NCBI RefSeq assembly: GCF_914767665.1
Contig: NC_059502.1
Coordinates: forward strand, 6,572,001 to 6,636,000
Reading direction: 5' to 3'
DNA length: 64,000 bases
DNA from: Harmonia axyridis
Lineage: Eukaryota; Arthropoda; Insecta; Coleoptera; Coccinellidae
A program made the translations under genes and the position numbers. A model generated the notes under the pieces. The model ran no database searches, was not told the origin of the DNA, and was given only the letters and a program-made list of their open reading frames with translations. Below, piece after piece: positions 1 through 11,205 of this stretch (its first letter is position 1; every line of letters begins with the position of its first letter).

Positions 1-130
1 AACGTTGTTGAAGCATGTATCTTTCCATGATTGAATGTCATAACCTACTGAACACAAATGACATAAGAAATGTCAAAAATAGCAGACAGTGTTGCCATTA
101 CAACCATTATTGTTGAAATTGTATCATTCC
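1..130 (-). mobile_element. Mariner-like 5' end fragment (family H, copy 1)
   Basis: On the minus strand this piece matches 49600-49730 and 37190-37430 over the segment with 'TTGCCATT', 'GACATTTC' and 'GTTATGACATTCAATCATGG'. In the third copy the segment leads into an ATG reading MERYKLEQRLEIVL, the usual start of a DD41D-type mariner transposase. Only the terminal region is present; it runs off the left edge of the window. Confidence 0.55.
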
Positions 131-2329
131 TATTAGAAAACACGATAATTCGAATTGAAACTGAATGTCAGACTTCGACAACCTAGAATTCCGTTGAATT
201 TTCACTTGAATTTTCTCAATGTAAGAAAAATTAGTACCAAAGACACTTACCTTCATTTTATATCGAACTCGAACACAAATATGGCTCTGATCTCTATTTC
301 AGGAAGTCCAGAATATATACCTGACTGACTTGTTAACTCCTCCCTTCATTAGCTTATTGTATTGGATGTAGTGAAGACATAAATTCACTTTTTTTGAGGT
401 TACACCTATTATCATCTCGAGTTCCATTTAAATATTGGGTGAAACGATCTTGTTGAATTTTTCGATATATGTATATAATTTCACTTTTGCCATATCATAT
501 TATGCCTGAAATTGAAACCTTTGTGATGCTGTGAGTTGGGAAATTTGTATGAATATTCGAAGAAATGATTATATTACACGAAACAAGGATGAATACGAGA
601 GATTTTTTATGTTTCTGATGAAATTTAGATAACATTTTGAAATATTTTCATATTCAAATGATAATTTTTCCAAGACTTTTGAAAACTGTTGGAAAAATTG
701 GTTCAACTAATGCATAAAATGATCTCATTTTCATTCATCAATAAAGCTACGGTTGAGTATAAATTTTTAATAAAGTAACAACTCTTTTTGAAAATTAATG
801 AATTGAGGTATGTCTACCCTTTTAATGAACGATTTCCATTATTATTTATGAAAAAAATCTAGTCAAATACAGTAAGTACCTACTGAATATGGCCAATTTT
901 ACAGCAGCGTTTCGTCACAATGCATGTATTTCTTTAATTTTCAGCAGGTAATAGTCTTAAATGATAAAGTTCAAGCATTGATGATTAATCAATTGTGTCC
1001 AATATGTCGTATTTCTTTTAATTTCAGAACTCTAAGTTCGATTGTTGATCGCGTAGCCATAGAAAATTTAAGTAAAATACCTAAAAACCGATGAAGATTA
1101 AATTTTTTATCGAGAAATTGGAGGTAATGTTCGTTGCCTTGTCGTTTTTGTTGAATGCAGAATTACAAGTTCCTTCAAATAACTTAATAAATCGGCTAAT
1201 GTTATTCATCCAGGATGCAGGTATAATAGGCCATCTAGATCAAATGATTCAAGACCATTGGATTGTTTTGTTTAGTTGATAAGTTTTATGCAAACGAAGT
1301 CTACAATTCGGTAGAATAAAGGTCAAGTTGTGACTAGATTTTATCTTGAATTTTAAGCAAGTACCTACCTAAGTGTAGGTGTGGTTATCACATATTTGGG
1401 AGTTATTAATAATTATATCATTTATTTGATGCAAGGTCGCTGAATCCACAAATAATAGGATTGATTGAATTCACAATAGCAATTAACATTTTGCATATTA
1501 TTATGAACTTAGAACTTTAATTGCCTGTACCTTTTAACCTGATACGAATCTGGGAAAATGTACTTCAAGACTCACCCTGTATATTTAGTTATATAGTTCT
1601 TGGTCTCCAGAGACAGAGTTTTCATAACCTTCAGGTAATGATAATGTTTTCTATATCTCTTTTCTTCTGGCAATTCTTTAATGATAGAGTCACGATTGAT
1701 AAAAAAAAAATCATTCGAATACGATAAATGATCCGAAAAATCTTTCAAGGTTCAATGATTTTTCCACTGTACCGATTATTTCGTATAGGAGTGTCCCTTT
1801 TTGAATATTGATGGATGTATCCTACAGATACCAAATTTTACGAGGTGGATTAACATTTCACGTGAAAAGAATCTGTAATATTCACTGGTGCAGCGACCTC
1901 TAGTGTGAACTAGAACTATTTGAATTCTTCTGGTTATTGTTGATTTTTTCTTTGGATCCTCAATGTCAAGATAACGACGTCCAAGGTCGTTTTGTAGATC
2001 GTTGACATTTACCAACCTGCTCAGCCAGTGCGCCAATGTTTTATTCGTTGTTTGCGTTGTTTATAGGAATAATTGGGGCCACACCCTTTGATATGCGAAG
2101 AGCATGTCTGAATAAGTGGATTCACATTCATTGAACCCTAGGAATTTTTGAATTATTTCCTTGTGCACTTAACAGACCTACCTCTAATATTTCACTACAT
2201 AAAACTTCATAGCTGACTCTTCAGATAATTAACTTTATGTATGAACTTCATATGAGATAAGTAATATGAAATTCCAGTGAAATCTGACGAATAGTTCTTG
2301 ATATATCGAAACTTTCCAAAGAAAAAATT
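131..2329. other. AT-rich 3' flank, no gene recognised
   Basis: No recognisable gene. ORFs at 1091-1279 and 1521-1727 (plus) and 1776-2036 (minus, 86 codons, R/K-rich) resemble nothing I know. The last may be a worn transposon piece, because the adjacent minus-strand segment is one. Confidence 0.4.
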
Positions 2330-2470
2330 GATATATCTATCATTCTTCAAGAATGAGTAGACTTTGTTGCGATTCAGCAGCGATTCGCATATTGAAATTC
2401 GGTCCATGATGTTTTTTTGCGTTAATTCGTGTAGTACCCATACATCGAGCTCCTTTTGAGACCAGCTCCG
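2330..2470 (-). pseudogene. Mariner transposase fragment (SETMAR/cecropia type)
   Basis: The minus-strand frame contains WVLHELTQKNIMDRISICES and LLNRNKVYSFLKNDRY. This is the W-V-P-H-E-L-T-x-K-N ... R-I-x-x-C-x-x-L-L-x-R block found in cecropia-type mariner transposases and in the domesticated SETMAR transposase domain. The D-containing segments are absent, so this is a relic of about 45 codons. Confidence 0.6.
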
Positions 2471-2715
2471 TGTGATCTCGGTGGTGTAAACATCGAAAAG
2501 GCAGAAGAGCATTAACTCATAAAGAAACCATTAAATGCTTATAACTTTTTACCTGTTCCGGATCTGGAAAAATGGTAAATGGAAAAAGAAGCTATGAGTT
2601 GAGTGAAAACTTGACTTCTAAGCAATATAACGGGTGTTTTTTTTTCGAGGTATAGAACTTTAAGTTGGCATTACTGTTCAAGATGGCGACCGATTCAACA
2701 GCTGTCAAGTGATTT

Positions 2716-3916
2716 CAGCGTTGCCGTTCGTACGATAATTATCGTTTTGTACGATAATTTGCTGCTCAATACTATGTACGATACCGCATGTACGATAATA
2801 GCGTTTTGTACGATAATTTCAGTGTACCTATCATTTGAGCTAAAGTGTCACTCAAAATATAATGAAACTCAGTATGACCAGATTTAGTAGATATCAAATT
2901 TTTCAGTAGATTATTGCATTTTCAGGAAGTTTTTAGTAGGAAGAAATCATTTGATAGATTTTAGTAGTTTTAAAAAATCTAACCGAGACGGTTGGGAATG
3001 TCTAGACTCAAGAATGTTCCGATGAATCAATTCATTGTTCATTGGGGTTCTACGTTCAACGTGAATCTAGGAGAACGAACCTACTCAAACATAATAAAAT
3101 CATAAAACTTCTTTGGTGCCTGTCAGCTGAAAATAAATACAAAGAATCATGGAATATCCGAACTCCGGAGGGACGAAGGGTCCTCATTAAAAACAGATGG
3201 TGTTCAAAATTCAGTTGAAAATATACCAATTACCATTATCTCTCATTTGGTATTCTGTTTAGTGAAAAACAATTGTTGTAACTGGAATTTCATTGAAAAA
3301 TTTGTGTGGCTGAATATTTCAGATTTGAATATATTCATTTCATATAAGAAAATCGTTTTTTTGATGACATTTATTTTATAGAGAATTTTTACGAAGATAT
3401 ATCTCTGTATTTCCAATCAATTCAATTATTCAGATTCATGTTATTTTATATGTGGTTATGGGAGCAAATGTTCAATTGTTGAAAGCACATTAAAAAGACC
3501 ATCAAAAATATACTGCCGTTTCAATTGAAAAGGGCGTATGTGCAAAAAAGCACATTTGGGATATTTGTCTTTGAAGACTTTCATTTCATCCACAGATTCA
3601 ATTGAATTAATATGAAGAAAAAATAAATGATAATGCATGTTAATTAAATTTAATCTGTGAATAGGATAATGCAGGTTGTCTGATCTTGCCTAATAATTGA
3701 TTAATTATTCATTTACCGTTTTGTTCAAATAAAAAATAAATTACTTATTCGATATATTGCTTGTTTTTTCATCCTTGTCCACAAATTATCATATTTTCTC
3801 GCAAAAATTTCCTTTATTTCGAATGTGTACGATAAAAATCAGTGGGATACGATAATATGTACGATAATTTTGAACACGCGGTACGATATTTTCGGCTTGT
3901 CGGCCTGGCAACGCTG
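2716..3916. mobile_element. Non-autonomous hAT element nested in mariner A1
   Basis: The 1201-bp insertion is bounded by perfect 10-bp inverted repeats CAGCGTTGCC ... GGCAACGCTG. It is flanked by an exact 8-bp direct repeat AGTGATTT (2708-2715 and 3917-3924). The other mariner copies have the unsplit sequence, confirming the insertion. CA..TG termini and 8-bp duplications are hAT hallmarks. Subterminal GTACGATA(AT) motifs occur five times at the left end and about four at the right, all in the same orientation, as expected of transposase-binding sites. There is no transposase ORF; 3456-3638 (minus) is not recognisable. Confidence 0.88.
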
Positions 3917-4009
3917 AGTGATTTATTCTCAGTTTGGTTTGGCAATTCATCATGAATAGACTCACGCCTGAACAACGCTTGCAAATAGTGCAATTTTATT
4001 TCGAAAATA

Positions 4010-4675
4010 ATGCTTCTGTGCGGAATACGTATCGCGCACTACGTCCATTTTATTTTGTTTAGCGATGAAGCGCACTTCTGGTTGAATGGCTACGTCAGCA
4101 AACAAAACTGCCGCATTTGGAGTGAAGCTAATCCTCAAGTGTATGTCAAAACACCGTTACATCCAGAAGAACTGACTGTTTGGTGCGCTTTATGGGCTGG
4201 TGGAATCATTGGTCCGTACTTCTTCAAAAACGATGATAGCCAGAACGTTACAGTCAATGGTGATCGGTATAGAACCATGATTACTAACTTTTTCATTACT
4301 GAATTGAACAACCATGATGTCCAGGAGCTGTGGTTCCAACAAGACGGCGCAACATGTCACACAGCTCGTGCCACAATCGATTTATTGAAAGACAAGTTTG
4401 GTGACCGCCTAATTTCACGTTTTGGACCTGTGAATCGGCCTCCAAGATCTTGTGATTTAACACCGCTAGACGACTTTCTGTGGGGCTATGTAAAGTCATT
4501 GGTCTATGCGGATAAGCCACAAACCCTTGACCATTTGGAAGACATAATTCGCCGTGTTATTGCCGATATACGACCACAAATGTTGGAAAAAGTCATCGAA
4601 AATTGGTCGTCCAGATTGGACTACATCCGAGCCAGCTGTGGCGGCCATATGCCAGAAATCATATTTAAAATGTAA
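4010..4675 (+). pseudogene. DD41D mariner transposase, N-terminal DNA-binding half deleted
   Basis: The 221-codon ORF has the full catalytic triad: first Asp in FILFSDEAHFW, second in WFQQDGATCH, third in LTPLDDFLWG. Between the second and third Asp there are 41 residues, counted by eye, hence DD41D. The helix-turn-helix half (about 130 residues) is missing: sequence jumps from 'GTATCGCGCACT' directly to 'ACGTCCATTTT'. The same junction occurs in copy A2, so the deletion is ancestral to both. A protein made from this ORF could be catalytic-domain only and should not bind the ends. Confidence 0.8.
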
Positions 4676-4779
4676 TGTCACAAGATTATCTTGCGGATAA
4701 ATGAAATTCATGTCAATTGAATAATCCATCGTTGTTTTATTGCAATTTAAAGTTCTATAGCTCTAAAAAAAACACCCTT

Positions 4780-5432
4780 CATTTGAAAAATACCTCTCCA
4801 ACCTCTAGCTGCAAATTTTACGTGGTATACTTCATTGCCCGACCTTATTAAGAACGAGAAGTTTTGCGAAAACCTAAATTTTGCGAAAATAATATTTTCG
4901 CCCAACGAACAAACGAATCGAGAGAAATAAATCAAGCGTACTGGAAGAATACGGTTTGCTCAGAGGAGATTGATGCACGCAGAGAGCGCTCTGAAACAAA
5001 GAATCAACCATCTTCGTACGGAATTCAGACGATTTGCATTGCTAATTCCCCCCCCTTACGTCGACAGGACAAGGGAAATATTTTTCTATGCTAAACAGTT
5101 TGTATCATAACAATTTCCGGTTCGCTGAAGAATCCGTCCTAGGGCAAACAAACGAAATTTACATTACGATTGAAAAGGGGACATTGTCGAATTCAAATTG
5201 GATTCTTCGCGAATATCTTGAATTACACAGATCGACAAAATGTTAAAAAAATGGTGTGGGAAATCCAACAACTTGAATGTTTCTAATGTGCTGATTTCAG
5301 CTCTAGTTTTTGAAACACAGGTTCTTTAATATTAGTTCCAATACTATACAAAAATAAAGAACATAATATATATCTTCAACTGGCCAAATTGAAATTATCT
5401 ACTCAAAATTTGAATCCAAATGGGCAAATATA
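4780..5432. other. Intergenic, no gene recognised
   Basis: An AT-rich stretch with a GC-richer patch around 4860-5060 that includes the perfect palindrome GCGAAAATAATATTTTCGC (4885-4903). The 76-codon ORF at 4864-5094 has no recognisable motif. Confidence 0.4.
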
Positions 5433-5903
5433 TGGTGGATTTATGCACCGTACTTAAGAACTAAGGACTAAGAACTATGAACTAAGAACTAAACCTAAGA
5501 ATTAAGTGGCGTTTATGCACTCTCTTGTTAGTTCTTAGTTGAGGCATGCGCACGTGCTCGAACTACTTTCTATTTGTTCTATACTTTGATGTTTGACATT
5601 GATATTTATTGTGAAAAAATTAAATTTAATTTTTTCGAAAACACCTAATACTTTTCATCGATAAACACGAATAAAGAACATAAAATGATAGAAACTGGTA
5701 CTCGTTGATATTGAAATTCTATGCGGCGCACGCGCACTTCTATATTTTACCTGAGCCCTTAGTTCTTAGTTAACAGTTGGCCTGCTAGTGTTAGTTCTTA
5801 GTTCTTAGGAAACGTGCATAAACGCCCTCATTGATTCGTTAGCGTTCAATTCTTAGTTTTTAGGTTTAGTCTTAGTTCTTAGGACTGGTGCATAAATCCA
5901 CCA
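5433..5903. mobile_element. MITE with long inverted repeats built of AACTAAG units
   Basis: The ends are complementary over TGGTGGATTTATGCACC, and the similarity continues inward through iterated 'AAGAACTAAG' motifs on the left and 'CTTAGTTCTTAG' on the right. Three bases ATA flank both sides, a possible target duplication. The interior has no coding potential. The repeat-rich termini resemble transposase-binding arrays of non-autonomous DNA elements; the superfamily is uncertain. Confidence 0.75.
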
Positions 5904-5906
5904 ATA

Positions 5907-6060
5907 TGGTTTTCCAATAAGAGCCCGCTATCTGGGCAGCTGTCACTTTTGAAGCTGTCATATTTTGACACTTGTGAAGTGTTAAAATTCACTACAAAAA
6001 TGCAAAATTGCAGTCACAGATCGCAATACCGAAGCACTTTTCGAAGGATAGCAGGGAAGT
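5907..6060 (+). mobile_element. Mariner family C, 5' end fragment (copy C4)
   Basis: It begins TTTTCCAATAAGAG and continues GCAGCTGTCACTTTTGAAGC, then 'TTAAAATTCACTACAAAAATG'-like sequence shared with 8615-9221 (inverted) and 34872 onward. Only the terminal region and the first codons of the transposase survive. It abuts the preceding MITE with no spacer. Confidence 0.6.
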
Positions 6061-6343
6061 CATTGTGGGACAGAGAGAGGAAAAGAAAAAGACCCTCATC
6101 AGAACGGTGAAAAAGTGAGGGACTTCCTCATTCCTTTTTCTTTGTGAAAAATTAAGAGAATGAGTTCTGGGAAGGAAAATTGACTGAAATGAACATATAG
6201 ACAGAAGTAGTAAAAGAAGAAGAATAATAAGAAGAAATTGCTCAGTAGAGCGTAGAGTAATTCATTCACATAAACATCTACCGATTTCTCTTGAAATATA
6301 CTCGTTTTTTCCTTTTAATGGTAAACCCTTTCCAAGTATCTTA

Positions 6344-6857
6344 GGGGTTGTCCATTAATCACGTGAGGCTTGAAAGGGGGGGGAGGGGTTTGATAAAAAT
6401 CACGAAAATATCACAAGGGGGAGGGGGGGTGTAGTAAGATATCACGTGTATTTATTTTTTCGTCAAACGCGCGATTTTTAAACAAATATTAAGCGGCACG
6501 GCGCGGCGTGTAGTGACCTTGACTACATTAAATATATTTATGTACTAGTACAATACATGTTTTTCCTATGATTATACTCTTCGTTTATTATTATTGTTAT
6601 GGCAATCAAAAAAAACTTGCAACCTGGTGTAGACATTTTTATTATGGTCCTTAATTTCAGAAGAAAGATTATAGTTTATACCTGTATTTAAATTGAGTTA
6701 ATATTCAGAAAATTTTAAGATTCGTTGTAGGTACTAAAAATACACGTGATGTTGAGAAGGGGGAGGGGGGTGGTCTTAAACCTCACTACGTATCACCAAT
6801 GGGGGAGGGGGGTTTAAAAAATGCTAAAAAAAGATCACGTGATTAATGGACAACCCC
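6344..6857. mobile_element. PIF/Harbinger-like MITE with TTA duplication
   Basis: The element begins GGGGTTGTCCATTAATCACG and ends with the complement. It is flanked by TTA on both sides (6341-6343, 6858-6860). GG...CC termini with a TTA duplication are the PIF/Harbinger signature. Inside each end are G-runs ('GGGGGAGGGG') repeated two to three times, a candidate binding array or G-quadruplex. No transposase is present. Confidence 0.8.
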
Positions 6858-6860
6858 TTA

Positions 6861-7635
6861 TGAAACTCATTGAAAACCAAATATACCACTTATAAGAGCC
6901 TCTAATTGTTAGTTGGAAAACATTTCAATTAAACATCTTGAAGTGAATATCGAAATACCGCAAAAATCTCCATCTTTAGTTCTCTATTTTGTATGAGAAA
7001 AATATTACCTTTAGTTGCTGCAATTTCCGTCGAACTCAAACTATTCCCAACTTGATTTGCATTTGACTTTCGTATAAGAAAATAATGTTGTCACATGGTA
7101 GTGATCTATGTCGACGGAATGCGCTGAAGCCAGTTTCCAATTCCGTACAAGTTATTTATCTGACTTTGCCAAGATACGATAATATTCCAGTAGGAAATAT
7201 ATTCAAAGTTGATCGGTCTATTTGAAAGTCTCGGGAAACTTCAGACTAGATCCGACATTCATGTCGTACAATCACTCTTTATATGCACTGGCTATTCCCT
7301 AGCTCTATGTCTCCAGTTGTAGTTGTTTTCCTGGTCCATAGAGCTGGATTCCTGCATGTCTTGTAATTTTACGGAGTAAGGTTATTGGAGTCCGAACGGA
7401 TCTGAGATAGGAAAGGAAGTTGGGTTGCTTTGTTATAAAATTCAGGTTTATTCGGATTTTTTTGATTGTATGGTTTTTTAAGGGGGAAATGAATGAGATT
7501 AGAATGAATTCTAGTTTGGGAATTTATTCAGTTGACGTTGAATAACAAAAAACTTAATTTTGTCTTTTCTAGGGTCATTTCGTAATTTTCTGGACTGTAT
7601 CATCTCATGCATCTATTCAGAATAGAGCATAGGTC
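6861..7635. other. Intergenic, no gene recognised
   Basis: I see no coding or repeat signature beyond AT-rich sequence. The right part (7500 onward) may be the untranslatable middle of the mariner piece that follows. Confidence 0.35.
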
Positions 7636-7840
7636 TGCTTGACTACCCAGCGTATTCCCCAGATCTGGCTTCCAGTGATTATTGAGTTTTTGTAGACCTC
7701 AAAAAATGTTCTGGTGGAAGAAATTTGGCTCTAATAAATAAGTGATTACAGAGGTTGAAGACTATGTCGAAAGCAAGACGAATCATTCTAAAGAAAAGAT
7801 ATTGAAAAGTTAGAGAAGTTTTGGAGTATACACATATTTT
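7636..7840 (+). pseudogene. Mariner transposase C-terminal fragment
   Basis: The frame reads YPAYSPDLASSDY, a stop, then VFVDLKKCSGGRNLALINK, a stop, and VITEVEDYVESK. This is the mariner SPDLAPSDY ... DLKKxLxGxxF ... EVIxExExYFE block, with two stop codons. It is an old copy of a different lineage from the others in the window. Confidence 0.65.
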
Positions 7841-8614
7841 CCACCGAATATTCTCAATATTACAACTCTCATTATTCGCTAAAAACTAATTAACTTCGAA
7901 AACACCAGTATTATTTTGAACAAGAAACATTTTTTGCTGGTTTATTGGTTTCGTTTGAGTGATAAGAAAGACGAATAAAGTCAAATTTGTTTTTACTGGT
8001 AAGGTCTGGAATTTATTGAGTAAAGTGTTAGTTTGCTGTAAAAATCTTCACCAGAGTTATCTGACCACTCTTTCCAATTGAATTTCAGCTTCATTAGTGA
8101 CAGTTTCCATAAAATAATTCAGATAAACGTCGCTCTATCTAATTCATCACTCCAACTGGGGTTTTATTCTTCCCCTTCATGAAAACGAATTATATTGAAA
8201 CCTAAAAAAAGAACAAGGCCTAGAGTTAGTGGACTATTCCGGATCTCAGAGTTATAATAACTGAGCCCCAATCCTGTAAGTTTCCCAAGATGAATGAGGA
8301 ATAAAATGGAATTCGTTTTTATTCATCGAACCGTTTCAGCGCTAATTGGATTGAGGCAGGCTTTCCATCGATTTTCCAAAAACTGTTGGGAAAACTTCCA
8401 GATGTGTAGAGTCTGGGTTAGGAGTTACCTGGCCGGAAGTAGGGCGTTATCTGTGAAATTCTGAACGACAGAAGAAGGAGTCGGGTGCATATCAAACAGC
8501 GTACCGCGAAGGGTTTCCATTTGATCTTTTTTAGAAATTCAACTGAGCGGTCACCCACTCAGATCCTGAACATAACTTCCAATGTAAAGTTTCTTTTTGA
8601 TTTTGAAAAACTTG
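7841..8614. other. Intergenic, no gene recognised
   Basis: No ORF or repeat I can name. The segment 7850-7960 may still belong to the mariner 3' untranslated end. Confidence 0.35.
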
Positions 8615-9221
8615 CTATATTTTAAGAGAATGGTCGCCACGGCTACAGTGGAACCTTCAGTTAGGCTATCCAGTGATCTCTGCCTAAGACAAACCCTCTC
8701 ACACCAACGTGGAGAGGCGACTCTGTTGCAACGCTATGACCCCTATAAATCCGCTGGAGCAGAGGTATGTGTGTAGCGAAAACCCATATCGCCATCTATG
8801 AGCAGACAGAGTCACTACAGTTGTATGTCCTCCATAACTTCACGAATTCCATCTTAAAGGTCTTGATTCTATTGTGGAGCAAGAACTTATCTTTCACGTG
8901 ACCGAAAGAAAAAAGTCTGAATGTGTTAAATGACAGGTAATCGGTGACCAATTAGGTTCACCTCTTCGAGAAATAACACCGCCAGAAAACTTTTCTTGCA
9001 AAATTGCGATTGTTTCTACCTTAGTTTTGCGAACTGTCACTGGAACATTTTCACCATTTTTGTAGTGAGTTTTGAAGATTTCAATGTGTCGTTGAAGTGT
9101 GTATCATTCTATTTTTATTAAAAGCGTAGTTTTTACTTGTCAAATGTCAAAAGATGATAGCTTCAAAAGTGACAGCTGTCCATACGGGCCATTTAAATTG
9201 AACCTCTTATTGGAATACCCT
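8615..9221 (-). mobile_element. Mariner family C, internally deleted copy C3
   Basis: On the minus strand it starts with AGGGTATTCCAATAAGAGG (end at 9221), runs through CAGCTGTCACTTTTGAAGC and ends in the sequence encoding 'GGxHM' (GCCGTGGCGACCATTC). The transposase middle is absent. A stretch from about 8660 to 8810 does not match other copies and looks like a later insertion. Copies C1, C2 and C5 share the 3' portion. Confidence 0.65.
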
Positions 9222-10012
9222 CTAAATTGTCTTTCTTTTAATTTCGCGATTTTTCTTTCAACTGAAATACTTTTCATGAAGACCCACAATTTTATGAAGA
9301 CCCACAATTTTTAGGACAGAGATGGAAAACATTCAACATAATTTCCTTATTACTTAGTACATGCCACAATGAGAACGATTATGTACCATTCTGTCTTATG
9401 TACTGACACGGTAGATTTAAGTTTTGGCTCAGAGCATAGAATTCCGGTATTCTTCCTTATAAATGGCCGACGTTAGTTTAAGTATCGCTCAGATTGAGGA
9501 TAAGCAGAGGGGATAAGATAAAATTCATGAATTATTCTAGGAGATTTCTTCCTCGGGCAAACATTATTAGCAGGGGGCATCAGACGAGAGGTTCAGTGTT
9601 CATACGAGCTACCAAACAAGGTGATTTCGATGCAGAACATCCTCCTTCCACCCCATTCAGCTGAGGGAAATTTATACCGTGTTTTTGACTGCAGTGCCGT
9701 ATCAGATGGGAAGTGGAAAGGTGTAAAAGTTATATTTGAGACAAGCGATGAGGTGATAAAACTAGGTATGTCAGGAGTTTCTGCGCATTCAGATAATGAA
9801 TCCTTTCAAGTTGGCGTTGTAAAGGAGACGGAATACAGATGAATTTTCTGAACAAGGAGTAGAACTGGTGTATTTTTTAGTGATTCTGAATTCTTGATAC
9901 GTTCAGTGACACTATCAAAAGTGTTTCTCTCTCAATAAAACATAATTTTCTGTCAACGTGATTCGAAATAGTATATTGTGTATCTATCAAAAGCGATACT
10001 TTCCCTTGTACA
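9222..10012. other. Intergenic, unassigned 73-codon ORF
   Basis: It contains an 18-bp near-perfect tandem duplication (ATGAAGACCCACAATTTT) at about 9276-9313 and an ORF at 9621-9842 starting MISMQNILLPPHSAEGNLYR. The ORF lies in a less AT-rich patch (9430-9840) but has no motif I recognise, and no splice or promoter evidence supports it. Confidence 0.35.
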
Positions 10013-11205
10013 TAGGCGTACAACTTTGCGTTCCTTTACAGGAGGTTTCAATATTCTGCTTTAATATCAACAAATCTGTGGCTGAGGCTCATAGGATGCT
10101 TCCAGATACCTATGGTGAGGCCGCTATTAGTGAAAGAACGTGCCGAGAGTGGTTTCAACGTTTCAAGAACGGTGATTTTGACGTCGAAGACCAGCAGGCG
10201 GTGGAAGAAAGAATGTTTTCGAAGATGCAGAATAGGAGACATTACTTGATCAAGGCTCTTGTCAAACGCAACAAGAATTGGCAGGACCATTAGGAGTGAC
10301 GCGACAAGCCATTTCAAAACGTCTTGAAGTCATGGGAATGATTCAGAAACAAGGAAATTGGGTGCCGTACAAGCTGAAGCTGAGATATGTTGAACGGCGT
10401 TCGTTTGCTTGTAACAGCTGCTTGCAACCAAAGATGGAAGGAAATTATGCATCGCATTGTGACTGGATACGAAAAATGGTTTCATCACGATAATCCTAAG
10501 CGCAGAAAATCATGGGAATATCTCGGCCATGCTTCCACGTTGACAGCTTAACCGAATATTCAGGGTTCCAAGGTAATGTTCAGTATTTGGTAGGACCAGC
10601 TCGGCGTATTGTATCATGAAACTGTTAAGTTAAAACCGACTGGAACAACCGCAGGCGATCGTTATCGAACTCAATTAATGCGTTTGAGCCGAACATTGAA
10701 AGACAAACGGCCGCAATACAACGAGAAACGTGATGAAGTGATTTTACAGCATTACAACACTCGACTCCACGTTGCGTAAGTGGCCAAGACATATTTGGAA
10801 AAGTTGCAATGGAAAGTCCTACCACACCTGCTGTATTCTCTAGGCGTTGCTCCCTCGGACAATCACTTGTTTCGATGATTGTCATATTTTTCCTTTGTCA
10901 TATTTTTCAATCACTATGATGTATTCTTTTCTCTGTCAACTTCAATAAAGATATATTATTATTATTATTATCAATGGCATACGGCCTGGCTGATCAGCAA
11001 TTCCGGTCTTATGAAGAAGTAAAAATTGGATCGATTTCGTGGATCGCTTCAAAAGATGACCAGTTTTTTCAACTCGAGATTCGTATGCTACCCGAAAGAT
11101 GGGAGAAAGTAGTGGCCAGTGATGTAAATCATAAATGTATAACCAGTTTTATTACGATAAAGAGACTCGAATTTCGAAAAAAAAAAACGGAGGAAGCAAA
11201 GTTGA
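10013..11205 (+). mobile_element. Mariner DD34D family B, copy B1 (broken)
   Basis: It begins with a worn terminus (GGCGTACAACTTTGC after TA) and ends near AAACGGAGGAAGCAAAGTTG. Frames show SVAEAHRMLPDTYGEAAISE, CREWFQRFKNGDFDVEDQ, GVTRQAISKRLEVMGMIQKQ, and at the 3' end ASKDDQFFQLEIRMLPERWE and KVVASD, all standard mariner blocks. The second catalytic position reads QHYNTRLHVA, so its Asp has become Tyr. There are multiple frameshifts and stops. A LINE tail is inserted at about 10877. Confidence 0.85.
10877..10971 (+). mobile_element. LINE 3' end with TTA-repeat tail, inserted in B1
   Basis: About 95 bp interrupts the mariner frame between TTTCGAT and CAATGGCATACGGC, which are contiguous in the family. 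The insert ends TTCAATAAAGATATATTATT followed by (ATT)n. An AATAAA near a trinucleotide tail is typical of severely 5'-truncated non-LTR retrotransposons; the LINE at 35653-36335 ends the same way. Confidence 0.7.

Larger units (their letters stand above)
2630..4779 (+). mobile_element. DD41D (rosa-type) mariner, copy A1, with nested hAT
   Basis: The left end (ACGGGTGTTTTTTTTTCGAG) follows a TA and the right end is its complement (...AAAACACCCTT); the right TA has mutated to CA. Without the nested insertion the element is about 940 bp. It carries an N-terminally deleted transposase at 4010-4675. Three relatives in the window (23303-24400, 41221-42114, 47364-47599) allow the breakpoints to be read by comparison. 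Confidence 0.85.

Noticed and set aside
2330..2470. SETMAR-like host gene
   Set aside because: Only the transposase-type block is present, with no SET domain and no intact frame; a mariner relic.
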